This document shows positions 61,079-64,000 of a DNA stretch of 64,000 nt, piece by piece; the first letter of the stretch is position 1; each line of letters opens with the position of its first letter. The notes beneath the pieces are model-generated. The model made no database searches and had not been told where the DNA came from. It saw only the letters and a list, made by a program, of their open reading frames with translations. The DNA is taken from the NCBI RefSeq assembly GCF_025061645.1, contig NZ_JANYMP010000042.1, forward strand, positions 1 to 64,000, written 5' to 3'. The position numbers were made by a program, and so were the translations under genes. This DNA is from Umezawaea endophytica (GTDB lineage Bacteria; Actinomycetota; Actinomycetes; Mycobacteriales; Pseudonocardiaceae).

Positions 61079-61158
61079 ACGACCCCCAAAAACCCTTTGG
61101 CCACAACACAACCCATCACTACCGTGACCTCCACACGACCCACGAGGAGGCACCTGAG

Positions 61159-61308
61159 GTGATCACGTCGACGATCGTGCGAGCACTACTGGTCTTCAGG
61201 GCCGCCACATCCGGCCCGAACAGCCACCCAGGCTGGGACGGCCGCTCCCGCAGGCCCCCGACCCACACCCTCGCCCAACGAATCGCCGCCCGCCCCAGGT
61301 TCGGCTAA
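61159..61308 (+). CDS. Small hypothetical protein (49 aa)
   Basis: GTG at 61159 with a strong ribosome site GAGGAGG (61144-61150) 8 nt upstream, stop TAA at 61306. The product starts with a short hydrophobic stretch (ITSTIVRALLVF) followed by a basic, Pro-rich tail (DGRSRRPPTHTLAQRIAARP). It uses A-ending codons like the neighbouring permease. No family recognised. It is followed by a terminator at 61349. It could be a real small protein or chance. Confidence 0.45.
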   Translation: MITSTIVRALLVFRAATSGPNSHPGWDGRSRRPPTHTLAQRIAARPRFG

Positions 61309-61348
61309 CCGACCCCACGTCCGGCCAACCAGCCCCCAAACGCACAAA

Positions 61349-61377
61349 GGGGGCCATCCCAACCCAGGATGGCCCCC
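61349..61377. terminator. Bidirectional hairpin terminator
   Basis: GGGGGCCATCC / GGATGGCCCCC, 11 bp, 7-nt loop, between the 49-aa ORF and the convergent PAC2 gene. Confidence 0.85.
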
Positions 61378-61389
61378 AACCGCACAAAC

Positions 61390-62298
61390 CTACTGCGGCC
61401 CTTGCTCCGCCAAGAACTTCTCAAACTCAGCCCCCAGCTCATCCGCGCTGGGAATCTCCTCTTCCTCCAACAACAAGCTCTGCTCCTGCCGCTCAGACCC
61501 GGTGAAGGCGTCGTACTGCCGCTCCAAAGCGGCCACGACCTCCGACACCTCCTCCGACTCGGCAACCTGCCGCTGCAACTCGGCCCCGGCCCGCCGAGCC
61601 GTCTCCCTCAACACATCCGACGGCAAAGCCAACCCGGTGGTCCGGGTAACAGTGTCCAACAGCACCAACGCCGCGGCCGGATGCGTCGACTGCGCGAGGT
61701 AGTGCGGCACGTGAGCGGCGAACCCGATCGCGTCGTGCCCGTGCTCCCCCAACCGAACCTCGAGCATCGCGGCGACGTTCCCCGGCACCTCGACCCGGCT
61801 GAAGAACGGCTGGTGCCCTTCGACCAACTCCCGCCGAGTGGCGTGCGCGGTCACCCCGAGCGGCCGGGTGTGCGGCAGCCGCATCGGGATCCCGTGGAAC
61901 CCCACGGTCGTCCCCACCTGCCACCGGTCGACCAGTTGCTGCACGGCGGCGATGAACGCCTCCCACCGGAAGTCCGGCTCTGGGCCGCTCATCAACAGGA
62001 ACGGGAACCCGGCGGCGTCGAACACCAGGTTCACGACCAACTCCGGCGCGGGCTGCGGCTCGAAGTGGTCCGTCGCGTAGATCATCCCAGGCCGACGGGA
62101 CCGGTAGTCGATCAGTTGGTCCACGTCGAACCGCGCGATCACCCGGTGCTCGTAGCTGCCGAGGATGTGTTCCACGAGGAGCTTGCCAGCGGCACCGGCG
62201 TCCATGAACCCGTCGAAGTGGTGCAGCAGCACGGCTCCGGTCAGGTCCGGCACGTCGGAGTCCACCTCGTACAGGTTCTCCGGATCCAGCACCACCAC
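61390..62298 (-). CDS. PAC2 family protein
   Basis: Cytoplasmic protein, 302 aa, of the PAC2 (proteasome assembly chaperone-like) family common in actinobacteria. Typical stretches are HHFDGFMDAGAAGKLLVEHIL, YRSRRPGMIYATDHF and TVGFHGIPMRLPHTRPLGVTAHA. An acidic C-terminal tail (LLLEEEEIPSADELGAEFEKF) follows. Biochemical role in bacteria is not established to my knowledge; a link to proteasome assembly is suggested by the family only. Confidence 0.88.
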   Translation of the reverse strand: MVVLDPENLYEVDSDVPDLTGAVLLHHFDGFMDAGAAGKLLVEHILGSYEHRVIARFDVDQLIDYRSRRPGMIYATDHFEPQPAPELVVNLVFDAAGFPFLLMSGPEPDFRWEAFIAAVQQLVDRWQVGTTVGFHGIPMRLPHTRPLGVTAHATRRELVEGHQPFFSRVEVPGNVAAMLEVRLGEHGHDAIGFAAHVPHYLAQSTHPAAALVLLDTVTRTTGLALPSDVLRETARRAGAELQRQVAESEEVSEVVAALERQYDAFTGSERQEQSLLLEEEEIPSADELGAEFEKFLAEQGPQ

Positions 62299-62540
62299 AA
62301 ACCTCCCAGCGAGTCACGGACGATCCGCAAGTGCCAACAACCCCTGATCGGCTTACATTCCCCCTATTCTCACACCCGATCTCCAGACGGGTACCCCTAA
62401 TTCCCGGCGACCAGGCTTTTCAGACCCCCGAGGAGGCCAGGATTACGCCGAACGGCCCAGCGCGACCACGTCTCCCGTGACCGCGCCGAGCCGTTCCGCG
62501 CCCGGTTCCCGCTCGACGCGGGCCCGGTTCCCGCCCGTCC

Positions 62541-63944
62541 CTACTCGGCCAGCCACGTCACCTGGCGGATCTTGTTCATCGCGTCGAGCGCCGCCACCTT
62601 GTACGACTCGGCGAGCGTCGGGTAGTTGAAGACCGCGTCCACGAGGTAGTCCACGGTGCCGCCGCAGCCCATGACGGCCTGCCCGATGTGCACCAGCTCC
62701 GTGGCGCCCGTGCCGAAGACGTGGACGCCCAGCAGCGACCGGTCCTCGGACGACACCAGCAGCTTCAACATCCCGTACGAGTCACCGATGATCTGGCCGC
62801 GGGCCAGCTCCCGGTACCGCGAGATCCCCACCTCGAACGGGATCGACGCGGAGGTCAGCTCGTCCTCGGTGCGGCCGATGTAGCTGATCTCCGGGATCGT
62901 GTAGATGCCGATCGGCTGGATGTCGCTCATGGCCCGGACCGGCTCGCCGCACGCGTGGTAGGCCGCCAACCGGCCCTGCTCCATCGACGTGGCCGCCAGC
63001 GCCGGGAAGCCGATGACGTCGCCGACCGCGTAGATGTGCTGCACGGGGGTGCGGAAGTGCTCGTCCACCGAGATCCGGCCGCGGTTGTCGGCGGCGATGC
63101 CCGCCTTCTCCAGGTCGAGGCCCTCGGTCATGCCCTGCCGCCCGGCCGAGTACATGACCGTCTCGGCGGGGATCTTCTTGCCGCTGGCCAGCACCGCGAT
63201 GGCGCCGCGCGCGTACCGCTCGACCGACGCCACCGTCTCGCCGAAGCGGAACGTGACCGACAGGTCCCGGAGCTGGTACTTGAGCGCCTCGACCACCTCG
63301 AGGTCGCAGAACTCCAGCATCCGGTCGCGCCGCTCCACGACGGTGACCTTGGTGCCCAGCGCGGCGAACATCGAGGCGTACTCGATGCCGATGACACCGG
63401 CGCCGATCACGATCATCGACTGCGGGATGTGCTCCAGGTGCTGGATGCCGTCGGAGTCGATGATCGTCTTGTCGTCGAAGTCGACCGTGTCCGGTCGCGA
63501 CGGCCGGGTGCCGGTCGCGATGACGATCTTGTCCGCGGTGACCTTGTGGAGCTGCTCGGTGCCGTCCACGACCTCGATGGTGTGGTCGTCGAGGAACTTG
63601 CCGAGTCCGGGCAGCAGCGTGACGCGGTTGCGGGAGAGCTGGTTGCGGATGACGTCGATCTCGCGCCCGACCACGTGCTGGGTGCGCGCGGACAGGTCCG
63701 CGATCGTGATGTCGTGCTTCACGCGGTAGCTCTGGCCGTACATCTCCCGCTGGTTGAGGCCGGTGAGGTAAAGCACCGCCTCGCGCAGGGTCTTGGACGG
63801 GATGGTGCCGGTGTTGATGCACACCCCGCCGATCATGTCGCGGCGTTCGACCACCGCGGCCTTCTTGCCGAGTTTCGCGGCGGCGATGGCCGCCTTCTGC
63901 CCGCCGGGACCGGACCCGAGCACCAGGACGTCGAAGTCGTACAT
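62541..63944 (-). CDS. sthA: Si-specific NAD(P)+ transhydrogenase
   Basis: Soluble pyridine nucleotide transhydrogenase, 467 aa, exchanging hydride between NADPH and NAD+ in the cytoplasm. FAD site [11 protein letters not shown] at residues 10-20; the segment [13 protein letters not shown] has a Thr where related disulfide reductases have the second redox Cys (CxxxxC), which is the hallmark of SthA. NAD(P) site [17 protein letters not shown] and the C-terminal dimerisation domain are complete. It is apparently monocistronic. Confidence 0.95.
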   Translation of the reverse strand: MYDFDVLVLGSGPGGQKAAIAAAKLGKKAAVVERRDMIGGVCINTGTIPSKTLREAVLYLTGLNQREMYGQSYRVKHDITIADLSARTQHVVGREIDVIRNQLSRNRVTLLPGLGKFLDDHTIEVVDGTEQLHKVTADKIVIATGTRPSRPDTVDFDDKTIIDSDGIQHLEHIPQSMIVIGAGVIGIEYASMFAALGTKVTVVERRDRMLEFCDLEVVEALKYQLRDLSVTFRFGETVASVERYARGAIAVLASGKKIPAETVMYSAGRQGMTEGLDLEKAGIAADNRGRISVDEHFRTPVQHIYAVGDVIGFPALAATSMEQGRLAAYHACGEPVRAMSDIQPIGIYTIPEISYIGRTEDELTSASIPFEVGISRYRELARGQIIGDSYGMLKLLVSSEDRSLLGVHVFGTGATELVHIGQAVMGCGGTVDYLVDAVFNYPTLAESYKVAALDAMNKIRQVTWLAE

Positions 63945-64000
63945 GCCGGTCAGTCTGCCTCAGGGATCCGCAAAACGGAGCAGGTCACACCGACTGGTCA

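Noticed and set aside
60800-61389. Insertion sequence at palindrome B
   Set aside because: There is no transposase frame and I see no target-site duplication next to either copy; a non-autonomous element remains possible and is reported as a finding.

Overview
The window is 64 kb of very GC-rich actinomycete chromosome. GTG/TTG starts, translational-coupling overlaps (ATGA, GTGA, TGATG), many secreted proteins with Ala-rich signal peptides and the family content suggest the order Pseudonocardiales (a Saccharothrix/Lentzea/Actinosynnema-like soil organism). That placement is an inference from style; no rRNA or tRNA gene is visible.

Layout. 1-2762 (-): an amino-acid ABC importer preceded by a 23-codon leader peptide of the sulfur-associated RRHVD type, so probably a cysteine/cystine-responsive importer. 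3003-4893 (+): two paralogous surface proteins, only one with an intact LPXTG sortase signal. 4998-9985 (-): DeoR regulator, polyol/sugar ABC importer and zinc dehydrogenase. 10456-10905: a small lipoprotein followed by repeat-rich DNA. 11562-22811 (-): a catabolic locus apparently for alpha-1,3-glucan, with two secreted GH87-like glucanases, a GH13 alpha-glucosidase, a sugar ABC importer and a LacI regulator. 22833-32466: a short crotonase, a secreted amidase-like protein with a lipoprotein, a TrmB/LuxR regulator, a subtilisin, a hydrolase, an aminopeptidase P and a PLP decarboxylase coupled to an MFS carrier (to 33713).

33714-34539 is a non-coding, repeat-built spacer holding a 119-bp palindromic element (copy A). 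An equal-length copy B lies at 60871-60989 with compensatory base-pair changes. 34540-35859 is a secreted zinc carboxypeptidase. 35993-45822 is a biosynthetic cluster: a truncated NRPS C-A protein, an 81-aa coupled protein and an FMN oxidoreductase on the minus strand, then a class II lanthipeptide synthetase (LanM), a precursor peptide that contains no cysteine, and a large LuxR-family ATPase regulator.

46010-57460 carries mostly single genes: pirin, NlpC/P60 hydrolase, Tat-exported serine hydrolase with a divergent MerR regulator, an exported alpha/beta hydrolase, a secreted cyclophilin, a secreted PI-PLC, a lone PaaZ, and a GH16 beta-glucanase with a ricin-type lectin domain. 57781-60799 (+) is a MacA/MacB-like three-gene ABC operon. 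The end holds a 49-aa small ORF, a PAC2-family protein and the SthA transhydrogenase.

The two most unusual items are the covarying palindromic element pair and the Cys-less LanM cluster with an FMN oxidoreductase.
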